From: Bacteroidota bacterium
GTDB lineage: Bacteria > Bacteroidota > Bacteroidia > Chitinophagales > Chitinophagaceae
Assembly (NCBI GenBank): GCA_030706685.1
Contig: JAUZOA010000012.1
Coordinates: 1-64,000, forward strand
Length of the DNA stretch: 64,000 nt
Reading direction: 5' to 3'
The translations under genes and the position numbers were made by a program. The notes beneath the pieces are model-generated. The model was given only the letters and a program-made list of their open reading frames with translations, was not told the DNA's origin and made no database searches. Positions within the stretch are counted from its first letter, which is position 1. Each line of letters opens with the position of its first letter. Shown here one piece after another: positions 1 to 9,127 of this stretch.

Positions 1-141
1 GTGGCCGATGCTACTACGGATGTTTTTATTGGCAGCGGTACGGTCATTGTAAATTCCAATGCCATCTGCAGGACACTAACGCTTGCACCGGGAGTAATTT
101 TTATTGTCAATCCCGGGTTTAGTATTACGGTGATGCATTAA
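1..141 (+). CDS. C-terminal end of a surface/secreted protein (partial)
   Basis: An open frame enters from the left edge and ends with TAA at 139-141. The 46 visible residues alternate hydrophobic and small polar residues (TLTLAPGVIFIVNPGFSITV), the rhythm of beta-helix or beta-sandwich tails of secreted Bacteroidota proteins. No domain can be named from so little. The upstream part is outside the window, so function is unknown. A longer ORF on the opposite strand over the same bases has no recognisable protein character. Confidence 0.55.
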   Translation: MADATTDVFIGSGTVIVNSNAICRTLTLAPGVIFIVNPGFSITVMH

Positions 142-197
142 GGATTGTTCGTTTCTTCCGGGTTTCTCTTTGCTTTGGATAAGAAAACCGGGAATGG

Positions 198-389
198 GTA
201 GTGTATCAGCTTGCCAGTTGATTAAACGGAGTGTTGTCTTGTCGAGGTACGAGACATCCCAGAGTCTGCCATCTATTGAATGTTTAAGCCTCTGAGATTC
301 CTCCGCAGCTAGTCCCGACAAAAGAGGGATCGGAATGACAACACTCCGCAAAATTGAAAACCTCTTGCAATTTGAAATTGATACACCAG
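198..389. repeat. Large imperfect palindrome, GTAGTGTAYCA-end family, copy 1
   Basis: Fills most of the gene-free stretch 142-500. Outer ends are GTAGTGTATCAGCTTG (198-213) and, inverted, CAATTTGAAATTGATACACC (369-388). A perfect 12-bp inner inverted repeat CGGAGTGTTGTC (227-238) / GACAACACTCCG (337-348) flanks a core with the dispersed-repeat look of TCATTCCGA...GAGGAATC. The same type of outer end recurs at 2832-2973, 2980-3083 and 24951-25047 around different cores. I see no gene in this stretch. Confidence 0.6.
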
Positions 390-500
390 ATGAAAATGAA
401 TGAGCGACACGACCGGTAAAAATTCTTACCTTCATCAGGCGGAATTTGAATCCCATCTTCTCTCTTGCTAAAGTGATCCATAAACTTAAAATCGGCCAAA

Positions 501-1172
501 ATGAAAATCGTATTTTCTATATTACTCACCGGCCTTTGTGCGGCAAATGCTTTTACACAAAAACAAACTGTAAGGAGTGAGATTCTTACAGGCAAAGACA
601 TAGCGGCTACTTTTGGTGACGCAGAGAAAAAAGATTTGGAATTAATCTATCCTATCTCCGGTGTTTATAAATACTCGGACAAATCAGGACAATTCTATAC
701 TATTCTTTCAGAAAGCAGCGACCCGGATGGTTCATCTGCTACTGCGATCAGAGCCGTCACTGCCAAATATGAAAATGGCCGGTTCATCAATATATGGGAA
801 GTAAATGATTTTGCCGATAAAAAGAAAGAAGAAAGTTCCATTATGTTCTGGCCAAAATATACAGAGTTCAGGGATTATGACAATGACTCCCGGGTGGACC
901 CGGTCATTGTTTATAGCACGGCTGGAAATAATGGCATCGGCAACATCAGGTTTGTGATTTATTATAAAGGGCAGAAAATATTACTCCGCCACCAGGACGA
1001 TCTTGAAAGACAAATTCAAATTGATAAAGCTTTCTATTCGCTGCCGGGAAAATTGCAAAAAAGCATAAAGAACAAAATGGAGCTAATGGTCAAAAATAAA
1101 CAGGCAATCTTTCCACATGACTGGCAAAATGCCATGGAAAATCAAAAGACAATAATTAAGGAATCCGATTAA
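501..1172 (+). CDS. Secreted protein of unknown function (M949_RS01915-like family)
   Basis: 223 aa with an N-terminal signal peptide (MKIVFSILLTGLCAANAFTQ). The pattern is YPISGVYKYSDKSGQFYTIL near residue 50, then an acidic DxDxDxRxDP stretch near 130, a YYKG-RHQ segment and a C-terminal IFPHDWQNAM. This matches my memory of a family named 'M949_RS01915 surface polysaccharide biosynthesis protein', whose function is not established. The acidic stretch could bind calcium, but that is inference. It ends three bases before the convergent serine hydrolase gene. Confidence 0.8.
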   Translation: MKIVFSILLTGLCAANAFTQKQTVRSEILTGKDIAATFGDAEKKDLELIYPISGVYKYSDKSGQFYTILSESSDPDGSSATAIRAVTAKYENGRFINIWEVNDFADKKKEESSIMFWPKYTEFRDYDNDSRVDPVIVYSTAGNNGIGNIRFVIYYKGQKILLRHQDDLERQIQIDKAFYSLPGKLQKSIKNKMELMVKNKQAIFPHDWQNAMENQKTIIKESD

Positions 1173-1175
1173 AAT

Positions 1176-2744
1176 CTAACTGGCAGTCCCCGACAAATTC
1201 ATTCTTTTCTCAGGATTGGTTTTTGTATTCTCCGCCAAACTATTCAGAAACGAAACAGTTAATTTATCACCGTCAAAGGTGCAGGTGATTTTATCCCCAT
1301 GTATAGCTTCTACAAAACGGGCATTCAGTTGAAGTGTATTTTCCCCGGACCATGTAGCCGTACCTGCTATTTTTGAAGGCACACTGAAGCGTCCAGTAAC
1401 CGGGTATGGATAAGTAATAGAGTCTTTATTGGTTATCCAGTTTTCCCAGCCAAATTGAATGCTGGTTTTACCTGAGGCTGTTTTGGTTGTCCAGGTGCAG
1501 CCATCTTTTGAAAATTCAAATTGCATTTCAACGACGCCATATTCATTAGTGTTCAATTTGAATTTCCTTTTATTATAGGTAGAAGACAAAGGCGATACAA
1601 CTGAACCTTTTGCTATGGGCAGAACTAAATTCTTTACATCTTTTTTCAACGCCGCCAATTCCGCTTGATCCTGGGCTAAGCTGCCGGCCTGCATAGCAGG
1701 CAAAAGATTTTCCCAGGCTGTGGTCATAGACTTTTGCATATCCCAGCTTTCACTGGTAACAGCTAATACCGCATCCTGCTCTGGCATGACTATGCAAAAC
1801 TGTCCGAAAGCGCCGTCACCCCTATAGAAACCGGGTTTGCAACGCCAGAACTGGTAGCCATAGCCCTGCGACCAATCGCCATTACCTTCCTGTGATTTTG
1901 TCTGATAACTTGTTGCTTCATTGATCCATGCTTCAGTCAATATCTCTTTACCATTCCATTTGCCTTTTTGTAAATAAAGTTGTCCAAATTTGGCAATGTC
2001 TTCTGTCTTCACCCTCAATCCATATCCTGCTGTATTTAATCCCTGCGGGGAAGTTTCCCAGTCATAGCCTTCTATATCGAGTGGTTGAAATAACCTGGGA
2101 GTTAAAAACTTTTCCAGTGTTTGACCGGTTATCTTATGTACAATAGCGCCAAGCATATAAGTGTTGCCGGTATTATACAAGAAATGGGTTCCGGGTTCAA
2201 AAGGTACAGGTTGTTCCAGGTAAGCTTTTGTCCATGTCTTATCCTGTGCATCCCTGAGTTTCGGCATCGTATCCTCAGCATGACCTGTGTTCATTGTCAA
2301 CAGGTGTTTTACTTTCATTTGCTTCAGGTTGTCACTTATTGAAGCCGGCAATTCATCGGGGAAAAAAGAAATAACAGGGTCATCCACTTTCAGCTTTCCA
2401 TCTATTACCAGCATACCGATAGCTGTGCTGGTAAAACTTTTTGAAAGAGAATATAAAGTATGCTTGTAAGCTGCATCAAATGGCTTCCACCACCCTTCTG
2501 CTACAACATGGCCGTGCCTCAGGAGCATGAAACTATGCCAGTCAATACCCGAAGCATTGATCGCTTTAATAAAATTCCGTATAGCTTTTGAAGAGATGCC
2601 TTGTGATTCCGGGCTTGCCCGTGGAAGGCTTATTGGCAGGTGGGTATCAAATAAATTGTTTATCGGTCTCAGCGCAGGCAGGAAAGTAAAACCCAAAGCG
2701 CCCATGCCGGTTGTCATAATAAAATGCCGTCTCCCTGTTTTCAT
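1176..2744 (-). CDS. Serine hydrolase, class C beta-lactamase/esterase fold
   Basis: 522 aa. A twin-arginine-like N-terminus (GRRHFIMTTGMGALGF) points to export. The catalytic SxxK is YSLSKSF (Ser99, Lys102), and the tyrosine motif is FLYNTGNTYMLG (Tyr190). A glycine-rich GDGAFGQ stretch stands where the KTG/HxG motif is expected. Family members cleave esters, amides or D-amino-acid peptides rather than giving antibiotic resistance. The last 150 residues form an extra beta-rich domain, longer than the usual 350-400 aa enzymes. The substrate cannot be told from sequence. Monocistronic; convergent with the upstream gene. Confidence 0.88.
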   Translation of the reverse strand: MKTGRRHFIMTTGMGALGFTFLPALRPINNLFDTHLPISLPRASPESQGISSKAIRNFIKAINASGIDWHSFMLLRHGHVVAEGWWKPFDAAYKHTLYSLSKSFTSTAIGMLVIDGKLKVDDPVISFFPDELPASISDNLKQMKVKHLLTMNTGHAEDTMPKLRDAQDKTWTKAYLEQPVPFEPGTHFLYNTGNTYMLGAIVHKITGQTLEKFLTPRLFQPLDIEGYDWETSPQGLNTAGYGLRVKTEDIAKFGQLYLQKGKWNGKEILTEAWINEATSYQTKSQEGNGDWSQGYGYQFWRCKPGFYRGDGAFGQFCIVMPEQDAVLAVTSESWDMQKSMTTAWENLLPAMQAGSLAQDQAELAALKKDVKNLVLPIAKGSVVSPLSSTYNKRKFKLNTNEYGVVEMQFEFSKDGCTWTTKTASGKTSIQFGWENWITNKDSITYPYPVTGRFSVPSKIAGTATWSGENTLQLNARFVEAIHGDKITCTFDGDKLTVSFLNSLAENTKTNPEKRMNLSGTAS

Positions 2745-2831
2745 TTTTTTGTGAAATGGTTTTAATGAAGGATCAGAATATTTATAAATGTAAGCAATAT
2801 AATTATTCGATCAACAAAGAGCCTTGTTTGG

Positions 2832-2973
2832 CCAGTGTCACAGTTTCAATATTTATATGGCCACGGAGTGCCACAGAGTTATAGAGTGTCACAGAGAAGC
2901 CATCCTATTTACTCTGTGGTTCCCTGTTTCTCTGTGGCTCTCTGCGGCCATATTTCAAGTTGATACACTACTC
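2832..2973. repeat. Palindromic repeat, GTAGTGTAYCA-end family, copy 2
   Basis: In the gene-free stretch 2745-3085. The right end reads, inverted, AGTAGTGTATCAACTTGAAA and the left end is a diverged CAGTGTCACAGTTTCAAT. The inner core is an imperfect inverted repeat of CCACAGAG/CTCTGTGG words (2861-2896 and 2911-2946). Copy 3 follows seven bases later. Confidence 0.6.
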
Positions 2974-2979
2974 TTGTTT

Positions 2980-3083
2980 GGTAATGGGTCAGTTTGCCGG
3001 TAAGACGGGAAGAAAAAATGATTGGGAAATCAAAACTTCCTGTCTTCCCATCTTCCGGGCTATTTTCAAACGGGGACACTACC
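2980..3083. repeat. Palindromic repeat, GTAGTGTAYCA-end family, copy 3
   Basis: The left arm begins GGTAATGGGTCAGTTTG and the right arm, inverted, begins GGTAGTGTCCCCGTTTG. Both arms continue into a GGGAAGA word (left near 3006, right near 3046). It lies directly after the stop codon of the DUF3570 gene and could act as its transcription terminator. Confidence 0.55.
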
Positions 3084-3085
3084 CC

Positions 3086-4288
3086 TTATTTGAATTTCAG
3101 GTTCAGTGAAATAATATCCGAATTCATCCCCGTTGTTTTCTGGTAATGACCATAACGCAATTCCAGTGCATTCAGGTGTTGAATTTTAAAGACTCCTCCC
3201 GGGGGCGCAATACGAAACCCGGCGCCATAAAAATTACTATTGAACTTTGAAAGATCATAATTGCTGGTATAATAAGTATCAGCAGCCGTATGCGCCTGGT
3301 AAGGAGCGAAATACTTAGCCGCGCTCTGCTGGTAGAAACGATAGAACGGCGTTATGGATAAGAAGGGAGTGACTTTTACTACCGTTTCCACCTGTACAGC
3401 GTCAGAATTGATATTCCAGTCATCATGGTAATGCCGGTACCATGTCCTGAATATAAATTTATCACCGATAAAATAATTCGCGCGGAGACCCAAAGGGATC
3501 TTTAGCCGGCTGGAAGGAAGGTTTTCTACATGCACCGAATTGTCTGTAAAATAAACACGGTGGAAAGGAAGTCCAAGGTAACCCTGCTGATATATTACTT
3601 CCGCGTCAAGCATTACCTGCAATCGTTGATTAACGATCTGCGACCAGGATACACTTCCTCCGAAAGAATTCCGGGGAGTAGTGGCATAATCATTTTCTCC
3701 TCTCCGGCCCCCGCCTCCCGTTCGTAGTTCTATGGGATAGATCAGGCTCACCTGGTCAAGATAAGCTTGTAGTTTGGCGCTGAACTCACCGCTTTTATTT
3801 CTTGTTTTTTGAGCAAAATTAATATTAGCCCCATAGGACTGATAATCGAATTCGGATGAAAACGAAACGCCTGCGCCTACTGTGGATCCTTTCTTTTCAT
3901 TTTCCATCGTCCATCCTACGGAAGGATAAAATCTTGTATCGGCATGGGAGGCAGAAGAAATGGTACGAGGATCGATCTTATCGGACGAAGCCGAAGTATA
4001 GTGATCTATCCCCACCTCGCCGGTAAAACTATGCTTCCGGTAACGCCGGTCATAAATACTCAGCTTCAGGTCAATCGCGTTGGAAATATCAGTAAGTTTT
4101 TCTGATCCGATACCGCCGGTTACAGCAGCATGGTTTCCATCCTGCGTATAATAACTCGAAACAAGATTCGCTTCTTCGAAACTCAGCTTGCGGGACTTAT
4201 ACGTGGAATCTGTTTTCGGTACCCCTTGTGATAAGGCCGCCAGCATACTGAAGTACATTCCTATTACGGAGAGAAATAATTTTTTCAT
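3086..4288 (-). CDS. DUF3570 outer-membrane-type protein
   Basis: 400 aa with a signal peptide (MKKLFLSVIGMYFSMLAALSQG). The rest is long alternating beta-strand sequence rich in Tyr and Arg, ending ISLNLKFK. This is the pattern of an outer-membrane beta-barrel, and the family is DUF3570. It lies downstream of a DUF4266 lipoprotein and a thioredoxin-like gene on the same strand. That grouping recurs in many bacteria and often includes an ApbE-type FMN transferase; none is present here. The role is unknown; an envelope redox or metal-related job is inference. Confidence 0.85.
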   Translation of the reverse strand: MKKLFLSVIGMYFSMLAALSQGVPKTDSTYKSRKLSFEEANLVSSYYTQDGNHAAVTGGIGSEKLTDISNAIDLKLSIYDRRYRKHSFTGEVGIDHYTSASSDKIDPRTISSASHADTRFYPSVGWTMENEKKGSTVGAGVSFSSEFDYQSYGANINFAQKTRNKSGEFSAKLQAYLDQVSLIYPIELRTGGGGRRGENDYATTPRNSFGGSVSWSQIVNQRLQVMLDAEVIYQQGYLGLPFHRVYFTDNSVHVENLPSSRLKIPLGLRANYFIGDKFIFRTWYRHYHDDWNINSDAVQVETVVKVTPFLSITPFYRFYQQSAAKYFAPYQAHTAADTYYTSNYDLSKFNSNFYGAGFRIAPPGGVFKIQHLNALELRYGHYQKTTGMNSDIISLNLKFK

Positions 4289-4311
4289 AATTCAATGGGT
4301 AAGGAGTTTCA

Positions 4312-4551
4312 TCAATTACATCCGCAGCCTCCACCGGTCTTGCCGCCATTGGCGCCAGAAGCTCCTTCACGATAAGATTGAAAATTCAATTCCGTCTTCT
4401 CCACTTTGCGATTGGAGAGCGACATTTCCGCGTCATTCAATTTATTCTTCTGGTATTCTTTTACCGGGGTGCAATAAGAAAGAAATAGAGTGAGCGCCAG
4501 TAAAGCAGGAATATAAATAGCGGGCTTATGCAGTGATGGGGTCTTTTTCAT
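4312..4551 (-). CDS. DUF4266 small lipoprotein with C-terminal GGCGCN
   Basis: 79 aa. The signal peptide ends in a lipobox-like LSYC followed by TPVKEYQKNKLND, the conserved DUF4266 stretch with an 'Y.k..L.d..M' pattern. The C-terminus is glycine-rich and ends GGGCGCN, with two cysteines that might bind metal or form a disulfide. It sits 23 bases upstream of the DUF3570 gene and 48 bases downstream of the thioredoxin-like gene, so the three are probably co-transcribed. Confidence 0.85.
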   Translation of the reverse strand: MKKTPSLHKPAIYIPALLALTLFLSYCTPVKEYQKNKLNDAEMSLSNRKVEKTELNFQSYREGASGANGGKTGGGCGCN

Positions 4552-4599
4552 GTAAGTCGTATATTTTTAGATGTGAGAATGGGTGCAATTTCAATCACA

Positions 4600-5040
4600 T
4601 CACCTGCCTGCATCAACGACTGCTCTTACCTGTTGGGTGAACTCAGCAGGAGAGACCTGGGGAAAGCCTTCCCATTTTTTTAAAACCTTACCATCAAAAT
4701 TCAGCAGGAGGGTCAAAGGAAATATCCCGTCTTTATTATACATATCAGCCAATTGATCATTTTTCTTTTGTTGCTCTTTGGAAAGCTCATGTTTTTTTAA
4801 TCTTGGGAAATCGGCATTGACGAGTATAAGATGATCGCTGGCGTATTGCGCGAAGGCGTTGTTTTCAAATATCTCTTTGTGTAAGCGGATGCAGGGACCG
4901 CACCAGTCAGATCCTGAAAAATTAAGCAGGATCAGTTTATGTTCTGACTGCGCGGACTGTTTGGCTTTTTCAAAATCAGTTTGCCAGTCAAAAGTCGAAA
5001 AAAGAAAAGTACTCAGTAGTGCGATCATTAGGGTCCTCAT
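4600..5040 (-). CDS. Exported thioredoxin-like protein
   Basis: 146 aa. An N-terminal signal peptide (MRTLMIALLSTFLFSTF) precedes a thioredoxin fold with active site WCGPC (Cys47, Cys50) and the cis-proline region GIFPLTLLLNFDG. Such proteins reduce or shuttle disulfides in the periplasm. It is the first gene of the thioredoxin/DUF4266/DUF3570 set, so its partner may be the two-cysteine tail of the DUF4266 lipoprotein (inference). The cognate electron donor is not in the window. Confidence 0.87.
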   Translation of the reverse strand: MRTLMIALLSTFLFSTFDWQTDFEKAKQSAQSEHKLILLNFSGSDWCGPCIRLHKEIFENNAFAQYASDHLILVNADFPRLKKHELSKEQQKKNDQLADMYNKDGIFPLTLLLNFDGKVLKKWEGFPQVSPAEFTQQVRAVVDAGR

Positions 5041-5381
5041 ATTAGCTTATTTTTATATTCAAAAACACCCGGGTTTCCTGTCTCTTGCGGTTACCACCTC
5101 ATTATAGATACCGTTTCAGGCAATTAGGTTGGGCAAAGAGTAAAAATCATTCATTCGGATCAAATGGGTTATGGGGACTATTTATGTAAAGGAAACACTT
5201 TTTTCAGAAAATAAATGAATGGCAAAGTTCACGGTTTCTTTTTTATATTAACGGGTGCGGGGTCACAAAGGATCAAAAACGTTTGTTAAAGCATGGAAAT
5301 TGTCAACAGGTAGTTTCGTGGGCTAAAACCCCGGATAAAAGGCTCTTCTTTTTAATCCCTGTAATATCTATCTTTCAGATC

Positions 5382-6236
5382 ATGCGGCATCTTATGATCA
5401 AAGGAATTGTAATTATACTGGTCACCGGATATTGTTTCGTTGGACGCATGTATGCGCAGGATTTCATGGGACCGGATACAGTGTCGGTGGAGTCAGGAAA
5501 ATTAACATTGAAAGCCCTTTTGTGGCGCCCGGCTGGCCATGGCCCATTTCCAACGGTTATCTTTTGTCATGGAAGCTATGGAGGCGCCGATACCACTGAT
5601 CCCCTGCAGCAGACGCATTTACTGGGGCCGGTATTTGCCAGGAAAGGTTATCTTTTTCTTATGCTCTTTCGCAGGGGAGTCGGTCTTTCACAAGGGCAGG
5701 GTGAAAACAGTTCAGAATTAATGTACCGGGCTTTTAAAGAAAAAGGGCAAGAGGGACGCAATAAAGTGCAGCTACAACAACTCGAGACAGATCAATTACA
5801 GGATATGATCGCAGGGCTTGGATTCCTGCGACAGCGGCAGGATGCAGACACTAATCGCATGGCAGTAGTGGGTCATTCGTTTGGCGGTTCACTTACTTTG
5901 CTGCTGGCAGAGCATGATCCGGGTTTAAAAGCAGTAATTGTCTTTTCAGCAGCGGGTTATAGTTGGAATCTTTCCCCGGAGCTTCGCAACAGCTTAATCA
6001 AAGCTGTTAAAAATATCAAAGCGCCCATAATGATCATTCATGCCCAAAACGATTACTCCGTCAACCCGGGTTATGCGCTGAACAGCCTGATGAACCGGCT
6101 TAGTAAACCTCATGTATTTAAAATCTATCCAAAGTTTGGCAACTCGGTTAGTGAAGGGCACAACATGATTTTTCTGAGTACCAAAACCTGGGAGGAAGAT
6201 GTTTTTAAATTTTTAAGTGAAAATCTACGGCATTGA
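5382..6236 (+). CDS. Secreted alpha/beta hydrolase (dienelactone-hydrolase/peptidase type)
   Basis: 284 aa from the ATG chosen at 5382. The frame is open to a TTG at 5283, but the sequence from 5382 (or the ATG at 5394) begins a clean signal peptide (IKGIVIILVTGYCFVGRMYA). The nucleophile elbow is GHSFGG, after an HG-type oxyanion segment (FCHGSYGG). The acid and histidine are plausibly in HAQNDYSVNPG and EGHNMIF. Dienelactone hydrolase or S9-like esterase/peptidase; substrate unknown. Monocistronic. Confidence 0.82.
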   Translation: MRHLMIKGIVIILVTGYCFVGRMYAQDFMGPDTVSVESGKLTLKALLWRPAGHGPFPTVIFCHGSYGGADTTDPLQQTHLLGPVFARKGYLFLMLFRRGVGLSQGQGENSSELMYRAFKEKGQEGRNKVQLQQLETDQLQDMIAGLGFLRQRQDADTNRMAVVGHSFGGSLTLLLAEHDPGLKAVIVFSAAGYSWNLSPELRNSLIKAVKNIKAPIMIIHAQNDYSVNPGYALNSLMNRLSKPHVFKIYPKFGNSVSEGHNMIFLSTKTWEEDVFKFLSENLRH

Positions 6237-6445
6237 ATAAAGGCCTTTGCCGTAGCCTGCGCTCCTGCTGATATAAAGTTATTTGCTATGGATCTGCCGG
6301 GTAATCGTGACATCTGTTATCTTATCATCTTCTGCCGGCAGCATGGCTTTGCTTAAAATAACAGAAAGGCCGTTATCCCCTTCAAAGGGCAGGAAGATAT
6401 TTCCTGTTTCACTTTTTTGGATACAGTTTAAAAACCGCCCTGGGC

Positions 6446-6500
6446 TATACTGAAGTTATACTGGAGTTATACTGGAATTATACTGGAGTTATACTGGATA
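6446..6500. repeat. 11-bp tandem repeat, five units
   Basis: Five consecutive copies of TATACTGGAGT-type units (first TATACTGAAGT, last TATACTGGATA), each 11 bases, in the gene-free stretch 6237-6621. The unit length is close to one helical turn. Nothing else recognisable is seen in this stretch. Confidence 0.85.
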
Positions 6501-6621
6501 TGCTCCGGGCATACTCCAGGTCATCTTCGGGGCATCTCCCTATGTATCCCCCATATAAGGCAGATAAGACTCATACGAAAAGTAAATAGAAAGCAATAAT
6601 AACAAGGAGTCATATTGCTAA

Positions 6622-7782
6622 TTACCCAATCTCCACCCTCTTCCCACTCTCCATTGCTTTATAAATCGCCTGTATAATCTTTACATCCCTCCTCCCCATT
6701 TCTCCCGGAACAATAGTAGGCCGTTTATTCTTGATCGCCTGCGCAAAATCATCCATCTGTTTTGCTTGTTGATTTACCTTGGGAAAATCCATATCACCGG
6801 CAGGCGTATCACCCCGCTGCCCTGCATAATTAAAGGCAGACGTTAATTCAAATACTCCTTTCTCCGCTTCCGCTTTCAAAAAATTCATACTATCCGAATA
6901 ACTGGCTTTGCCTTCCCCGATAATACCACCGGGGAATTCCAGTTGCCAGGTGATCGATTGCTCCACTTCCTTGAATTTTTCTTTATCGGTCTTGGGCCCC
7001 TCTTGCGCCGTCACCGCTATCGGATCCGCGCCCATGGTATAACAAAAGCCCTGTATGCAATAAATACCCAGGTCTTCGAGCGGGCCTCCGCCTGCCATCG
7101 CTTTTTTGAGACGCCATTGCGTAGGGTCGCCTATCGTGAAACCAAATCCCGCGCTCATCTTTTTTATATTGCCATATACTTTTTGCGAACCCAGCCTTGC
7201 CATCTCCAGGTTATAAGGCTCGAAATGCAAACGATAACCGACTGATAACATCTTGCCGGCCTCTTTGCAGGCTGCGATCATCCTGTCACAATCTTCAGCC
7301 TTTATCGCCATCGGTTTTTCGGTAATGACATGCTTGCCCGCTTTAGCAGCGCGTACCACATATTCGGCATGCATGGAATTGGGAAGCACCACATAAACAA
7401 TATCAATATCAGGATTGTCTTTGATACTGTCGAAGTTTTGATAGTTGTATACATTCTTATCAGGGATATCATATTTCTTCTTCCATATATCGATCTTGGA
7501 AGGAGTACCCGTTACAATTCCGGCGAGATAACAATCCTTTGTTTGTTGCAGGGCTGGCGCCAATTGTCCGCCTGCATAACCGCCAAGCCCGACAAGGGCA
7601 ATTCCCAGTTTGTTCGGGTCCTTTTTCCCCGCTCCTTTATTTTTTTCCTTACTGTCATCATCATTGCAGGATGAGAATAAATTCATACCGTTCATGGCGA
7701 GCGCTGCCATGCCTGCATTGAGTGAAAGATCACGAATAAATTTTCTTCTTGAATACTGGTTGGAAATTACTTTGCGGTTCAT
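6622..7782 (-). CDS. Gfo/Idh/MocA-family oxidoreductase, Tat-exported
   Basis: 386 aa. A twin-arginine signal (SRRKFIRDLSLNAGMAALAM) is followed by a lipobox-like FSSC (Cys39) with Asp residues after it, so it may be a Tat lipoprotein. The mature part has a Rossmann dinucleotide motif (ALVGLGGYAGGQLA) and the family's EKP motif (VITEKPMAI), with the lysine near the nicotinamide. It resembles glucose-fructose oxidoreductases, which act on sugars with tightly bound NADP in the periplasm. The sugar substrate is unknown. Monocistronic. Confidence 0.88.
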   Translation of the reverse strand: MNRKVISNQYSRRKFIRDLSLNAGMAALAMNGMNLFSSCNDDDSKEKNKGAGKKDPNKLGIALVGLGGYAGGQLAPALQQTKDCYLAGIVTGTPSKIDIWKKKYDIPDKNVYNYQNFDSIKDNPDIDIVYVVLPNSMHAEYVVRAAKAGKHVITEKPMAIKAEDCDRMIAACKEAGKMLSVGYRLHFEPYNLEMARLGSQKVYGNIKKMSAGFGFTIGDPTQWRLKKAMAGGGPLEDLGIYCIQGFCYTMGADPIAVTAQEGPKTDKEKFKEVEQSITWQLEFPGGIIGEGKASYSDSMNFLKAEAEKGVFELTSAFNYAGQRGDTPAGDMDFPKVNQQAKQMDDFAQAIKNKRPTIVPGEMGRRDVKIIQAIYKAMESGKRVEIG

Positions 7783-7978
7783 AGCGATTTGTTTGAGGAG
7801 GTTGACTAAGAAATTTTATATCGCCGGTAAGGCAGAGAGACAATAAGAAACCAATACTTCTCTTACCGTCTCTCCGTCTTCCCCGCACTACTAATTTCTT
7901 CTGCTTATTAGTCGCCCAGGGTTATTGTGTTTCCAGGCAAATCGCAACCTGAATGTAGGTAATTATTGGAAAACGGTA

Positions 7979-9028
7979 TTATTTTCTCAGCAACATCTTG
8001 TCTATCTTCGCTGCCGTTTTTTCAGGATGAGGTTCCTTCCAGTAAAAAGTTTCGTGGTAAGCTTTGATAAACGCGACCAACGGGGTAGCGATAAAAGCGC
8101 CCATCACCCCGAAGGCGGCGGACATGGCCAGCAACATAACGAGGATAGATACCGGATGTATCTTCATTGTTTTTGACCTTAGTCTTGGTATCACAAAATC
8201 GCCGATCAGTTCATCGAGTGCAAGATAAAAAGCAGCTACCCATAAAGCGGTCACCGGTGAAATGGAAAACGCGATCAGAATCGGCGGCACCGACATGATA
8301 TAAAACCCGATCTTAGGTATCAGCTCCGCAAAAAAAGTAACGCCCGCCCAAACCCATACACCCGGGATACCCATGAAGTAAAGAAAGAACCCTACGATCG
8401 TCGCCCTTAATGCTCCTGCCATGACATTGGACCACATCCAGCCGATCGTCATCCTCGAAGCATAGGCGAAGGCTTCGGCGGCTTTATCCTTTTTATCATC
8501 CCTGAAGCAGGAGAGATATAATTCCAGCAACGGTCTTGGATTAGTAAGCATATAAATCACGAGGCAAAAAAAGAAGATCACCATTAATAAGGTACTCATG
8601 ACGCCAAGCGAATATTGTCCTATGCGACCCACCAGGGAAGAAAGTTGCCCGCTAAAAGGAATCCCGGCTGCTGTTTGGCCATCGCCGGATGCATTGTCTC
8701 CCAGCCAGTCGTTGATGCGATGATTCAGGTTGCCGATATAATGAGGGAGAGTTTTGATCAGCAAATTGACCTGTGTCACCATCTTGGGTATAACCATCCA
8801 GCCTACCAGGCCAAATAATGTCAGTACGCCGAAGAATACCAGTAAAGAAGCGGCGGACCTGGACATCTTTTTTTCCTGCAACCAGGTAACGGGAGCATTC
8901 AGCACAATGGTTATCACAATAGCAAAGAACAATAGAAGGATGACATTTATGATCAGCTGGGCAAACCAGATAGCAATAAATATCCCGGTGGCTAAATAAA
9001 CAAGTCTTGAAATAGTTTTATACTCCAT
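7979..9028 (-). CDS. AI-2E family transporter (membrane permease)
   Basis: 349 aa with about seven to eight hydrophobic segments. The start at 9028 (MEYKTISRLVYLATG) is preferred over the ATG 13 codons upstream because it begins right before the first membrane segment. The family signature is in the last third (GAFIATPLVAFIKAY, and a preceding DEL.GDFVIPRLRSKTMKIHP). The family includes AI-2 exporters and Na+/H+ antiporters, so the cargo cannot be assigned. Monocistronic. Confidence 0.88.
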   Translation of the reverse strand: MEYKTISRLVYLATGIFIAIWFAQLIINVILLLFFAIVITIVLNAPVTWLQEKKMSRSAASLLVFFGVLTLFGLVGWMVIPKMVTQVNLLIKTLPHYIGNLNHRINDWLGDNASGDGQTAAGIPFSGQLSSLVGRIGQYSLGVMSTLLMVIFFFCLVIYMLTNPRPLLELYLSCFRDDKKDKAAEAFAYASRMTIGWMWSNVMAGALRATIVGFFLYFMGIPGVWVWAGVTFFAELIPKIGFYIMSVPPILIAFSISPVTALWVAAFYLALDELIGDFVIPRLRSKTMKIHPVSILVMLLAMSAAFGVMGAFIATPLVAFIKAYHETFYWKEPHPEKTAAKIDKMLLRK

Positions 9029-9127
9029 TTGGTTTATACGCTTGAAAGATAAAGGTATTATCTCCAACGATCAATTTGAAACTTTGTCCTGGATGACGGG
9101 AAATGGGGATCCCTCTTCTCAAAATTC

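Noticed and set aside
76-456. 126-codon minus-strand ORF
   Set aside because: It runs through the palindromic repeat and the partial gene on the other strand, with no domain or signal.
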